Positions 23,633 through 35,100 of a stretch of 64,000 nucleotides of DNA are shown here, piece by piece; position 1 is the stretch's first letter, and each line of letters starts with the position of its first letter. The stretch comes from Macrolepiota albuminosa (Eukaryota; Basidiomycota; Agaricomycetes; Agaricales; Agaricaceae). Made by a program: the position numbers and the translations under genes. The DNA lies in NCBI GenBank assembly GCA_027475525.1, contig JAMWFC010000084.1:50258-114257 (forward strand). The letters run 5' to 3'. Under the pieces are notes generated by a model that saw only the letters and a list, made by a program, of their open reading frames with translations, made no database searches and was not told the DNA's origin.

Positions 23633-23882
23633 TGGATGACCCTTTACGGCATGAAACAAGATTAAGTGTCTGCTTTGGTCATCAGGTTATCATTTCAGTC
23701 ACTGCAATATGTTTTCGGGGCTGTGTTGCGTTGTGGATCATTTGTTACGGCCAATGACGCTGTTTCAAGCATCTTTCACTTTTGAATACCTCAAACTCCA
23801 ATGACTCGTGGCCCGCATGAAACTTTCCCAGCGAGTGTCGTTGAGCCAAGCTCTCTGTCCTTGTAATAAAAAGGCGCTAAAC

Positions 23883-24036
23883 AACTGGCTTCCGTTGCTT
23901 GCAAATAACGCAATGTACCGAGCTCAGCTGTTCACATTCGTCTTCCTTGGTGCTGCCCTAACTGGCTTCCGTTGCTTGCAAATAACGCAATGTACCGAGC
24001 TCAGCTGTTCACATTCGTCTTCCTTGGTGCTGCCCT
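23883..24036. repeat. 77-bp tandem duplication 3
   Basis: 23883-23959 is identical to 23960-24036. It duplicates the start codon and signal peptide region of the pectate lyase gene. Confidence 0.9.
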
Positions 24037-25291
24037 GTTTTAGCTTAGCCGTAAGTGACGATCAGGGTCTATCTAGCTGGAAAGCGGTCAAACTCATTCC
24101 TGTGAAAATAGTATCTCGACATTGCAACGCCGTGATGCAACCAATGTCTTCCCGACTCCTCCAACGAGTTCCATGAGCTCGCCCATCACCGTTGCGGCTG
24201 GAACAACCTTTACTCCTTCTAAGCCGTACACTAGGTACGACCGTGGTTCTGGCGCATGCAGCGGCCAGTCAGAGGGAGGTGACTCCGATGCTGTGTTCCT
24301 TCTTCAAGAAGGTGCAACCTTGAGCCGTGTTGTTATCGGCGCCAACCTGGCTGAAGGGGTTCATTGCCTCTGTATTGACTTTCGTGGCCGTGGTGTTGTT
24401 TGTTCACTTTCCTTACAACAGGCTCCCGCACCTTGGATCACGTCTATTTCGAGGATGTCTGCGAAGATGCTATTACCCTCAAACAGAAGGGCGGAACCTC
24501 TCGCATCAATTAGGGAGGTGTACGTCATTACAACTTGTTATATCATGCTTTCTCAGTGCTAAAATCTTATCGATCTAGGCCAAGCTGAGTAATTGCGGGG
24601 ATAAATCGAGGTTCGAATCACCTTTTTCCGGAATTCTCAGCATGCGGACGACAAAGGTTGTCTTTCTTTTTGCGGGGATAAATCGAGGTTCGAATCACCT
24701 TTTTCCGGAATTCTCAGCATGCGGACGACAAAGGTTGTCTTTCTTTTAATTCTTCACTTGAAACTCATGGATCGGTTTCAGTCATCCAGCATAACGGAGG
24801 CGGAACTGTTATCGTCAATTCTGTATGATTTTCATCTTTGCAGTTCACTTGTGAATCTACCTTCTTTCTAGTTCTACGTCGAAGATTTCGGAAAGCTTTA
24901 TCGCAGCTTACCTCGTTTCACCCATGTCCTTTGTACCTGGGCTAAGTGATGTAAACCTTCTAGTGCGGAAACTGTGGCACCCAATACGCACGCCACATTG
25001 AAATCAATGACGTTTGGGCTGCCGATGGTTCCGCCCTTGTAGGCATCAACACGTAAGTGCACCAAAACTTTCTGCATTGACTCGGTCTTGACGCCTTTCT
25101 TGTAAACTGACAGAAACTACGGAGAGTGAGTCCATCCCCTTCTAATGTTCTGCAGAGACTGACTCGCCCTTTAGTACCCCAAAGATAAGGAGGACTCAGG
25201 TAGACGATGTCAATGACATCTGTCAAAATTACACCGGCAATGACGATGGAGACGAACCAGTTCAAATGGCAGTGGTCCTGACGACAAAATA
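23990..25291 (+). pseudogene. Pectate lyase, PL3 family, with in-frame stops
   Basis: Secreted enzyme cleaving polygalacturonate by beta-elimination. The likely start at 23990 (copied at 23913 by the 77-bp duplication) gives a signal peptide MYRAQLFTFVFLGAAL. The core follows across several introns: [122 protein letters not shown] and a C-terminal VNDICQNYTGNDDGDEP. It stops at 25289-25291. A TAG interrupts just after the signal peptide, and another lies at 24511-24513 where the family has Tyr. A family Cys reads Arg a little upstream. A second 77-bp duplication lies in the intron region near 24593. It is either a recent pseudogene or a live gene with base errors. Confidence 0.8.
24593..24746. 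repeat. 77-bp tandem duplication 4
   Basis: 24593-24669 is identical to 24670-24746 (one more base matches). It lies inside the pectate lyase gene. Confidence 0.9.
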
Positions 25292-25527
25292 AGTCCTTCC
25301 GATATCTCGAATTTCCGCAAAATCCTGACACGACTTTTCTATAGTACTGCTTGTATACGTCGTCGGACATAACCGAACTTTGATGAGATAAAAGTGAACC
25401 CGAAAGATTGTTCTCATGCGATCTTCCGCCATCCGTGAAGGGAACTGTGAAGGGTCCTGCAAGGATCTCATCTAAATTGTTGAACGCAGGAGTGACCTTA
25501 GCGCACGTGACCGAAATATTTTCACTT

Positions 25528-25573
25528 CCTAGTGTCGTCGTTTTCCTTCATTCTGAAGCACGACGACACTAGG
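25528..25573. repeat. Perfect 14-bp inverted repeat (hairpin)
   Basis: CCTAGTGTCGTCGT at 25528-25541 is exactly complementary to 25560-25573, with an 18-bp loop containing TTTTCCTTC. It lies 237 bp past the pectate lyase stop. It could act as a 3' processing or terminator-like structure, or be a foldback repeat. Confidence 0.8.
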
Positions 25574-25841
25574 CCGTCTACTGCCGTTGAGGTGTGATTC
25601 CGCTCCCGCTGCATACAACTAGCTGCAACATAAATTTCAATCGATGTATCTTGATTCATGTATACGTAGTTGCCAAAAGCTTGAGTTGGGTATTGTCATT
25701 TCATTTGAAATCCACACATTATTGATCCTGGTCTCCTTGATTTTTGTGATCTTTCTATCACAAAAGACCCACTGAGGAAGTCTTGCTGAGCGAATTGGTC
25801 TTTTGAAGATGGTCGAATGTGTTGGACTCCTTCCTGCCTGG

Positions 25842-25950
25842 TTTCTCCGTATCCGATCAGTCACGTGATACTTTGCCACATCATTCGTCTGCCACTCGCT
25901 TCTACAGTCTCAGTTGTCTCCTCCATTGTGACACGACACTGAGACTATCA
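25842..25950. repeat. Dispersed hairpin repeat, copy 1
   Basis: It contains ATCCGATCAGTCACGTGA, then CCACATCAT, then an inverted repeat with AGTCTCAG / CTGAGACT arms. A diverged copy with the same order lies at 48300-48407. It is not coding. Confidence 0.7.
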
Positions 25951-26076
25951 TCTGTGTTCGTATCTAATTAGATCCGGGATTACAGAATGGATGACAAACT
26001 CGTCCCTTCGGTAGTGTGATGGTCATTCACAAAAATAGCATTTTTTCCCAGAGTTTTGCTTCCCCAATAAGGATTA

Positions 26077-26230
26077 GTCGAACCCTATGCCTCTGGTTCA
26101 AGCTTCTGGACCCAATTCTTTGTCCACCTGAAGAAACATCTTGAGGCTGGAATGTCGAACCCTATGCCTCTGGTTCAAGCTTCTGGACCCAATTCTTTGT
26201 CCACCTGAAGAAACATCTTGAGGCTGGAAT
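26077..26230. repeat. 77-bp tandem duplication 5
   Basis: 26077-26153 is identical to 26154-26230. Confidence 0.9.
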
Positions 26231-26449
26231 TTTGCACAGAGACCGGAAACCATTGAGCCACTGATATCGATAGTTTCGCGAGGAAGACATAAGGGCCACG
26301 TGGATTATAATGGATGGAATGGTCAGATGGTGTCGGAGAGTGATTCGGGCCGCTACTTCCTCCCAGATGAAAGCTTACGCGCTTACGGCGGTTCGAAATG
26401 GGTTGCTCTTCCAATAATTGAACGTCTTGTCCTTCCCATCGACTCACAT

Positions 26450-29141
26450 ATGGTTTCCACGGCTGACCTTGAGCAGAATAGAGTTGGAGCAGAAGGCACC
26501 TTTTTTCAGGCGCAACTAGGAGTCAAATCGACAAGAAAACACTTCTTCGCACCCGTAGACCTTGCGTGTGCGGAAGCCGTGTACCGTGATGCAGAAACCG
26601 TAGAATATAGTGACGAGGATGAGGTACGTACATAATCTTCGTTCTGGCCTTTCCCTTTTGACTCGTTTTCTTCTCCCAAAAGAGACGAGTGAAGCGTAAG
26701 ATTGACAAAACCATACTTCCGCTGGTGATCTGCAGGTGAGGACTTACTATACTTACCTAGAAAAAGCCTCTGCCAACAATGATTTCATAGTTTCATTTGT
26801 GAGTGATCTCACAATGACTTATGCGTAACCTGAGTAACATTGTTCCTTACATTTTCTACAGTTAACCAATTCGGTGGGTTTTTCGCAACTGGGAACTCGT
26901 ATCTAGGAATGTATATACTGATAGTTAATAAAGACCGAACGAACATGTGTGCCCCTTCAGTTTTAAGTCGCTCTCAATAGTTGGTTGACTGCTGCAGTGG
27001 TAATGTCCATGTCGTCGAGGCTTTCAATGATAATTATGTACGTGCTCGCTCCACTCTTTTACCTACTCTTTTGAACCGATTGATATACCGATTGAAGGGA
27101 GTTTCGACTAATGCGAAGTGGACCCTCGCATTGAGCATCTTTTACGTCGGATACTGTGAGCTTGCACTGGCCGAAACTCAAGTTTCATGCTTCTACCGTG
27201 ACATTGTTAGGCCTCCTTGAAATACCTGCCAATAGCGAGTCACGATCATTCTACTCCTTAGGTCTTCTGACACAATTCGCAGTCTTGCAAAGGCATATCG
27301 GGGCCAACAGATTGTAAGATAATCATTCGTTACCCATGAAAATTTTCTAAAAGACGCAGTTTCTTCCTTTCGCTAACGGGATGGGGCATAGCATCCCTCT
27401 CCTTTGTGTATGCAAAGGGGTATGGAGGTCTTTTGGCTCTAAGGTGAGTTATTCTGCAGCGGGTAGCGATTGACTTTGCCCATATCTCTTTAAAGAGTAC
27501 TGCTGGGAATCGGAGAAGCAGGATTCTATGCCGGTATGATCTATTACCTGTCGTTCTGGTACAAAAAGTGCGTTTCAGAATGCCTGTATGTCTACTGATT
27601 GACGCCAGTGTGATTCTGCCTTAGGCACGAGCTTGCTATACGCATCAGGTGCGAGGCTGACCTGTTACTTGATATGCTAGGCTTAATCAACATTATTCTG
27701 TGAAAACATTAGCCTCGGTATGACTGGAACCGTACCAGGTGCCTTCGGGGTTAGTAGCCAACAATAATCTAGGGTTTCTGTATTTGATCATCTTCAGGGT
27801 CTGATTGCCTTCGGACTTGTCAGAGCAAATACCTCCTTACTCGCTGGGTTAGTTGTCTATGACTTTGCCTTATCTCTCGTTTATGAGCTTTGCAGATGGC
27901 AGTTACTTTTCCTGGTAATGTGTAACTACTGCGGAGTCATCATTTTTCTCACTTTTGCCCAAAGATAGAGGCAATCCCAACCTTAATCATGGCATCAGCA
28001 ATTCTGCTCTTTCTCCCTTCATTCCCGTTTACGGCAAGATTTCTTACTCCTCGCGAGCGCGCTATTGCTCAGGCACGTCTGAACCGGGACCACAAACCAC
28101 AGTCACATGGAGGAATGACCGGGTGGCAAGGTTTCAAAGCAGTTGTTGCAGATCCTAATGCATGGCTGTTTGCTGTGATATATGCGAGTTGTGAGTACAC
28201 TGTCATCTCTTCTGACTCGAAAAGATGCTGAGGTTACAGTTAATGTCGGAGTTGCCACTGTCTCTTATTTCCTACCTACAGTAAGTGTTGGCTACGTCCA
28301 TGCTATCACTAATTTGGATACAATGTGAAGCATAGCTGATCAAAGACCTTGGGTTCTCGTCCATCGATGCTCAGGGCCTGACGGTTGCTCCTTATGTTGT
28401 TGCTTGGTTCATGGTGTTCTTCCAAGCTTGGCACAGCGATCGTACCAAAGACAGAGGATGGCATATTATGCTGTCATGTTCTATCTCCGTCATTGGATAT
28501 ATTATCCTCGCTACTTCTGTCCAGAAAAGCGTGGGTGCTGGTTACTTTGCTCTTTTTCTGATCGTGGGCGGAAATTACAGCCTTTTGCTACTTCTGTCCA
28601 GAAAAGCGTGGGTGCTGGTTACTTTGCTCTTTTTCTGATCGTGGGCGGAAATTACAGCCTTTTCCACTCGTCATGTAAGACGCGCAAGCTCATTCTATCC
28701 CTGCTGACCTCCTGAAAAGGAGCTGGGCTGCGAATGTCTTCTCACCGACCTCAAAACGTGGTGTTGGAACGGCGTTTATCGTTTCTATCTCAAATTGCGT
28801 CTCAATGTTGGTGTCTTTTGAGCCTCCCGATATCATCTTGTGATGACAGCCTTAAAGTGCTTCACCTCAAGTCTACTTTGATCCTGATGATTCATTTAGG
28901 AAGGGACATGCTATTTCTGCTGCGTTCGTTCCAGTCTACACTTGATTCGGAGATACATGCTCAGATAGATTCTTTCAGATGCCTCTTTCTGTCATTCTGC
29001 GCTGCATTTACTTTGCGCACTCGACTTACGTTGAAAAATAAGCGGAACGCAGAGGCGTCGATGGCAATGTCGCCGGAGGAAAAGCTTCCTGTCGCTACAG
29101 AGATGTGGGATAATGACATACGTTATGTCTTTATGACCTGA
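26450..29141 (+). CDS. MFS permease, Dal5/Tna1 (anion:cation symporter) type, many introns
   Basis: A plasma-membrane permease of the allantoate/nicotinate group; the substrate is not known. The N-terminal acidic segment EYSDEDE is spliced to RRVKRKIDKTILPLVIC, the usual start of the first membrane helix in this family. Then follow NAKWTLALSIFYVGYC-LLEIPAN, FFLSLTGWGIASLSFVY, VLLGIGEAGFYAGMIYYL, LGMTGTVPGAFG, LIAFGLVRAN, a loop with FLTPRERAIAQARL, KDLGFSSIDAQGLTVAPY, WHIMLSCSISVIGYIIL and an acidic tail ending WDNDIRYVFMT (stop 29139-29141). The start at 26450 is my best guess. The intron after IPAN (27235-27292) begins GC, not GT. A 77-bp duplication at 28510-28663 breaks the frame; even with one copy the frame appears off by one base there. 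The exon around the first helix (26735-26980) is unresolved. Confidence 0.8.
28510..28663. repeat. 77-bp tandem duplication 6
   Basis: 28510-28586 is identical to 28587-28663. It lies in a coding exon of the MFS permease and repeats the segment encoding about ATSVQKSVGAGYFALF. Confidence 0.9.
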
Positions 29142-29775
29142 TAACTGAAATGGGTTCCAATGACTAAACCCGGGCCCGTTTCGACTTTGTACTAGATATG
29201 CGGGGGCTTTCTAAGAGGGCTTAACACACCTGCGTGCCCGTTTCATGTACTCTCCGCTGACGAAGTTAAGCGTCATGACGATTGAGGTAACTATTGACGG
29301 GGGGAATGAAGAAGAAAAACGGGAGTCGCGGTCATGTGTAGGGAATCATAAATCAGAAAAGGGGTAGTATATTTATCGAGGGTATCGAAGGCTCAAAGTA
29401 AAACTGGAAGATGAAAAAGAAGCCGGTATGCTAGTGATATCCAAGTAATCAAACGAACTGGAGGGGTGTCGAGCATGTACATGTCTAAGACAGAAACCAA
29501 AAGAAACAAGAGGAGACATATTACTTTGTCCTTGATATATAAGGAAAAAGAACAGAAAAATAGAGAAAGTCATCTATTCAACGTGAAAGAGAAGCGAGTG
29601 GGATATAAAGGAAGATTAATAGGTCCATGAGGACTGCTTTGGATCAATTAATACCACCATCCGCTCGCCATGGGAAACCCAGTTTGACTGAGCTTGAGGG
29701 AACACTGGTATAGAGAGTAGCAATGAGAAGTATATAACACCTTTTCCACAGTATACAGTACTTTTATACACTGCT
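29142..29775. other. Intergenic downstream of the permease
   Basis: No gene seen. It ends at the left terminal inverted repeat of the element at 29776. Confidence 0.4.
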
Positions 29776-31011
29776 GGCACTGACACCTAAGGCAGCACTC
29801 TTTGTGCTTTCTTGATGGCATCTTAGGGGGGTTATTTGTGTTGACAGAAACCCCCCTAAAACGGCTGGAGGTTGGACGGTCGTGCTTCTATTTCCCAAAA
29901 TGGAACCTCCCGAGATTTCCAATTTACCTCTTGAGATTTACGATTTACCTTCCAACCTCTTTTGTACCTCTCTACGTACCTTCAAGCCTTTATCCCTACC
30001 TTCATACCATCACACTTCTTCACCTCTCAACCACTTGGGCTCTCAACTACTCGGGCACTCAATGAACTTGTTGTATTTGTAATCAATGTCTTTGATCTTC
30101 TCGACCACTGTCTATGATGATGGTCTCACCCAAGTATCCGACATGCTCGTTGCAAATTGTATCCTAGAACACATGCAGTATGTGAATCCTCAGTTTATAC
30201 GTGTATTTGACTCTGCTTACTTAGAACACATGCAGTACGTGAATTTAAGGCAAGGTAAATAAAGTGTCTGTAATAGTAGATGATTCGCTCACCCTCAGTC
30301 TATATGTGTATTTGACTGAGGGTGTGTAATGTAGGCCATCTAATATATACACATTTCTCTCTGTTTTTTATTTGTGTTGTAGAGGTAGCGGCGACCCATA
30401 GTTGATGAGGGAGAAAGGAAGGTTGGCAGATCGAGTTAAGCACAAATAGAAAGCATTTGCCAAATTCTGTCTTACCTTTTTGATTTTTGTCTTACCTTTT
30501 TGTTTTCATGGGCACGGAGCACTCTGGTTTTTGGCATTCTACTTCATTCAACATGGGGCCATCCCAAAATCAGGCCTTCCCTTCAACATATGGTGATGAA
30601 GAACAGTTTTGGAGTTTATCAGTATGGACAGGAGGACGATAGCATAGATTCAAATATGCTCAGTTACAATTGATGTCTTGTAGTTTCTTGATCCAATGTA
30701 CCATATCCATATTTTTTGATAGTGCTGAATATTATTTGTTCTTGACATAACCTCATAATTCCAGGAAGGGAAAAAGATATATAAGTATGCAGAAAATATA
30801 TGAAAACACGTGTCAAGAACCTCCCAACCAACTAGCGAACCTCATAACCACCCAACTTCTGCACTGCAAAAATGGACTTTCTAGGCCCAATCGCAATCTC
30901 GGCTTCGAGAAGAGGTGCGGTCAGTGTGCTTAGGGTACTTCCCATCAGCACAGATAACCCCCCTAATGTGCCATCAAGAAGCACATACCGTCCTGCCAGG
31001 GGTGGGCACTG
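29776..31011. mobile_element. Non-autonomous DNA-transposon-like element with ~70-bp terminal inverted repeats
   Basis: The left arm (29776-29846) and the reverse complement of the right arm (30943-31011) align through CTTGATGGCA, TTAGGGGGGTTAT and TGTG-TGA blocks with few mismatches; outer parts share CACTG/CAGTG and GGCAG. The interior is about 1.1 kb, has no transposase, and carries short internal direct repeats (GAACACATGCAGTA at about 30169 and 30226; CCTCAGT-TAT-GTGTATTTGACT at about 30188 and 30295). No target-site duplication could be fixed, so the superfamily is unassigned. Its right end abuts the next foldback element. Confidence 0.65.
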
Positions 31012-31268
31012 AAAGATGTTTCCATTGGAAAAAGTGTAAAAGAAACATGTTATATCATTTCTAAAGTGCCAATTTCAGATATAAAAAGTCACTTTGCTTT
31101 GTTTAAAGACTTTTTCTTTCAGGTGGCACATGGATTTCTAAAGTGCCAATTTCAGATATAAAAAGTCACTTTGCTTTGTTTAAAGACTTTTTCTTTCAGG
31201 TGGCACATGGAAATGGTATAGCATGTTTCTTTTCCACTTTTTCCCAATGGAAATACCTTTCAGCAGTG
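31007..31268. mobile_element. Foldback MITE, nearly palindromic
   Basis: The left half starting CACTGAAAGATGTTTCC matches the reverse complement of the right end (CACTGCTGAAAGGTATTTCC) over about 57 bp with few differences, and the similarity continues inward through GTGCCA...TGGCAC. With one copy of the internal 77-bp duplication (31057-31210) removed the element is about 185 bp. It has no coding capacity. It lies 65 bp upstream of a tRNA gene. Confidence 0.75.
31057..31210. repeat. 77-bp tandem duplication 7
   Basis: 31057-31133 is identical to 31134-31210. It falls across the centre of the palindromic MITE, where a k-mer assembly graph would be expected to break. Confidence 0.9.
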
Positions 31269-31332
31269 ATAATTGCTCAAGCACGAAGGCCACCGCGGCT
31301 ATGACAGAAAAACCTGATAATTTGTTACACAC

Positions 31333-31414
31333 AGCAGCATGGCGCAGTTGGAAGCGCGCGGGGCCCATATAGAAGGTTGACCCCGAGGTCACTTGATCGA
31401 AACAAGTTGCTGCT
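31333..31414 (+). tRNA. Initiator tRNA-Met (CAT) with a 10-nt intron
   Basis: The 82 bases fold as a full cloverleaf: acceptor AGCAGCA/TGCTGCT with the A1-U72 pair of eukaryotic initiators, D stem GCGC/GCGC, anticodon stem CGGGG/CCCCG, T stem ACTTG/CAAGT. The T loop ATCGAAA has A54 and A60, an initiator hallmark. The anticodon CAT is at 31366-31368, with C33 before it. Ten bases (31370-31379) lie between positions 37 and 38, the canonical tRNA intron site; without them the tRNA is 72 nt. TTTT at 31416-31419 is the Pol III terminator. The internal B-box overlaps the T arm. Confidence 0.93.
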
Positions 31415-31419
31415 ATTTT

Positions 31420-32173
31420 GATTTCTTGCCTCCTTTTTAAAAACTCCTCTCATGATGTATTTTTCCGTTCCCTGACAGAGAAAGAGACCGTGACAATGGC
31501 TTGAAGATTGTATATACACGTTAGCATCATAATTTTGAATTGAAATGGAAATCGGCGTCCGGCGCTTGGAATCATTCGAGTAAATGTAATCTGGATTATC
31601 CTTGGAAGCGATTCTAGTGACGTCAACGAACAACACACTCGGGTCGAAAGATTTAGGTTAAGGGCTGACTGGCGGAAAGCATACTGTTACAAGGGGTTGA
31701 TGGAAAAGATCTAAAAGGGCGAGCAGAGGTCGAGTACTGGGGATGGGGAAAAGGGATAGCTGGAAGAGGTCGTAACACCTCATGTTTTGTTGAAGTAAAA
31801 GCCATTATTCATTATTGTCTTTATTGTAAACCCGTTGGATGGGCTCAAGCTATGGCGACATTTGCAGAATAGTTTGGGCTGATTGTATTGTGATGGACGT
31901 ATGCCTCATGCATCATACATCCACGGTTGGTGGTCAAGGTAGAAATTCGCTTCCAAGACAGATCGCCATCAGGAATGTGACCTGTGGTTTGAGGTTCTGA
32001 CGAACTGATCGTTGAATCAAGGGGGGAGGGGGGGGGGGGGGGGCACTGTGTTGAATTCGACGTTTAATTGAAATGTCACTTGGTAGTAGCACATCAATCT
32101 TCAATAAATACTCGTCCATATTATGGCAACACGAATAACTTCGAGGTCGTTGGCCACCAACAAATACCTCAAC
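31420..32173. other. Intergenic between tRNA and peptidase gene
   Basis: No gene. A run of guanines (GGGGGG A then 16 G) occupies 32021-32043 and could form a G-quadruplex or mark a low-quality homopolymer. Confidence 0.5.
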
Positions 32174-35100
32174 TTAGAAAAGCTTCGAGACACTGTGGCT
32201 GTAGTTTAGAAGCATTTTCTCTAGTTTCATCGTGCTGGAAACGTACGAAAACTTCCACAAGTTCACTGGGTTGTTATAGGTGTCGTTGGTATACGGGAAC
32301 CTGACTGTTATCGATGACATCAACAAGTGAAAGCCGTGTCCCAGGGCATTACGCACATAACGGTAACTCGGAAAGATAAGCTGCGAGGAGATTCATTCAA
32401 TAAGTATTCCAAGTTCAAGCAAAGCGCTCTACGTACCGATCGGAACGCTCTCATTGAAGAAACTCCAAGCTGTATGAAAACAAGTTCTCATAAGATCACA
32501 GAAAATTGAGGATTATTTGACCTGTCCTCCAGTTATGTCTAGTCGAGAATGATAAACTTCGATGCATCTCTAATGACTCGATATACGAACCTGAAGTTGG
32601 CTGATACAAGCCTTCAGAAGATGATTTGGTCAATACCACTAGTCTCAGACTTTCTCGGGGTCGGGACTCACAAATCAGGAGGAGCCAAAGGATCCTGGTA
32701 ATATTCATGCCAAGTTAGCGTTACTACTCTAGGACACGAGTACTTACGTCCTTCACACCAGCTGTTTTGATCTCTGTATCGATGTCCACCCATTCGAGGA
32801 CCTGATTACCAGCCATCCCTTAGGACGAGATGGAGCATAAGCGACTTGGTTGTAAAGATGAATTTAGCATATACCCTTGAACTCTACATCTTCCCCAGGT
32901 TTACCTCCGAAAACGGCGATCTTGGTGCCGTGTCGTTCATTCATGAGGGTGCTGAACATTGCGCAGGTGGAAGCGCAATTGCCGTTGCTGACTGTGTTGA
33001 ATGGAATTTGTCCAAGCTACATTACTGAATTATATTTTAGCTCACCAATAGCGACTTTGCTAAAAGAACAGAAACCTAGTTGAGGTATCAGGGTAGTATG
33101 GGCAAGGAATTACCTTAGATTGAAAGGAGGATCATCTGGAACCCTCTGCGAGAATCCAAGTTCACAAGTATCCTGTATGTGTGTGTCTTGATAAGCATAT
33201 GCACCATTGGGTGTAATGATACTCACATGGAACCTCTGAGATGTCGGATCCGAATGCCCATTGACAGTAAAAGGCGATGAGGGGGTAATATAGTCAAAGT
33301 TAGCAGGCATATGCGTTCCGTTCAAGAAGGCGTCTGTCAGACAGTAAAAGGCGATGAGGGGGTAATATAGTCAAAGTTAGCAGGCATATGCGTTCCGTTC
33401 AAGAAGGCGTCTGTCACGATGTTGGGTACCTAAATCTTAACAATGAGAGCCTGGCTTACAGTTGTCGCCAGTGTAGAAGGAAGAGAAATCGTTAAGACCA
33501 AGCTTAATATCCGCAGCAACAATCTTCTGAGCAAGAGCATTGGCACGGACGGATGAGACAAAACCGCTGAATGACATTTTGAGCAAGAAGTACTGCAAAA
33601 ATGTATATGAAGACACACGGGTAGCCAAAATTGGCACCAGAGAGATATTGATGCAAGAACTGGCCCAGGCAGACGAACCCTCCTGGATCTCTCGTGAGAA
33701 ACAGGCCAAAGTTATGTTTGATGGCGCCTACCTCCATTATTTGTCAAGTCAATCAGAAGCTGTGTAATTCCCGCTTCCTTGAATGCCTGGATCGCGCTCA
33801 CAACATCGGCTTGGAATCCGTCGAAGTCGCCCGAAAATGACCCGACGAACATCTTTTGTGGTCAATACTGTAAGGACACTAACTGAGCATTCATCAAAAT
33901 CTAACGCACCACGCCCGTTTCATTATCGGGAAGGATGAAGGACTTGATGACTCCTTCACTCCCTGCAACAGGAGGTAGGGAGGGTATAAACTGGGGAGGG
34001 AGACCGACGGCGTTAGAGTGTGACTTGTCAATGATGTTTCCCTTGGCAAGACGGCGGGTAACCGTCTTCGACAATGTTTGTGAGGCCTTCAGATCAACGC
34101 CATTGGTATCAGCATTCGCTGCACAATTAGTTTCCCAACTAGTAAAAGGAGGTCAATCATGGAATAATGGCACCCCGCTTGGAATTGTCAGAACTCACTA
34201 AGAAGCTGAATCAGTAAAAGGTGTGCCAAGATAGTTTGCCAAGTAAGGAACAGTGACATTTTCTGCCACAGTAGAATTAACAGGGATTAGATTGAATGTG
34301 AGTGAGGTTTGAGTGACATCCATAGGCCCAGCCAGATCGCCCAATCGTTGAGAAAAATCGGTTCCGGAGATGCGATAACTAGTGAATACACTATTGACTC
34401 TAACGCCATGGTCCAGATAGTTTCCAGAAACGGTCTTGGCAATAGTATCCACATATGCGTATGGATCCTGGCCATTGATTTGCAGAACCTGAGCACCTGC
34501 AAGACGCTTCCAGTCAAACCCGATGCTATCGAAAAAGCCTGTGTATTCAGTGCCAAGGAGAGAGATGAAGTCTACCGCATCAAATGCTATGTAGACACCC
34601 TGGACTCCGTTGACTTCAACAGTGATCGGAGGTGTAGGAAGGACATTCTGGTAAGCGTCATAGCAATTCGGGAACCAACCTGACAATGTGAGGGTGAGTA
34701 TTACGCACGCAACGAGTATAATATATACAAACGGGTGTGTCCATCATTCAACTGAGTAGTGAAATCATAGAGAGCTTTGTTGAAATCGTAGTCAGTCTTT
34801 CAGAGAATAATTCATCACACCAGTGCATATAAATTCTACAGGAACCGAACTTACTGCAAATTCCGTCGAATTCAGCTTCGCGATTGTTGCTCGGATGTCA
34901 ACCATATAAATTCTACAGGAACCGAACTTACTGCAAATTCCGTCGAATTCAGCTTCGCGATTGTTGCTCGGATGTCAACCGTCGACTCCTGGAATGGCGG
35001 CGGGGAATTCAAGTAGTATTCCTCGAACGTGAAAAAATCGAAGACCCGTGCAACGTTTGTGAGGACGTTCTGCCTCAGAGTCTCGTTGAAGGGAAAGGCT

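Larger units (their letters stand above)
22124..23989. other. Intergenic with three 77-bp duplications
   Basis: No gene can be supported. Small frames (for example 22735-22932 and 23206-23514) have no recognisable domain, and part of the sequence is duplicated by the 77-bp events listed separately. Spacing here may be wrong. Confidence 0.4.
25292..26449. other. Intergenic with hairpins and one 77-bp duplication
   Basis: No gene. It holds a perfect 14-bp inverted repeat at 25528-25573, a dispersed hairpin repeat at 25842-25950, and duplication 5 at 26077-26230. A frame that leads into the permease begins before 26450, but the upstream part does not look conserved. Confidence 0.45.

Noticed and set aside
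26735..26980. A complete exon for the first membrane helix of the permease
   Set aside because: No combination of donor and acceptor sites gave an open frame I trust, so the exon was left unresolved.
32021..32043. G-run as a telomere-like or regulatory G-quadruplex
   Set aside because: A single interrupted homopolymer run without repeat structure; more likely simple low complexity or a sequencing-prone site.
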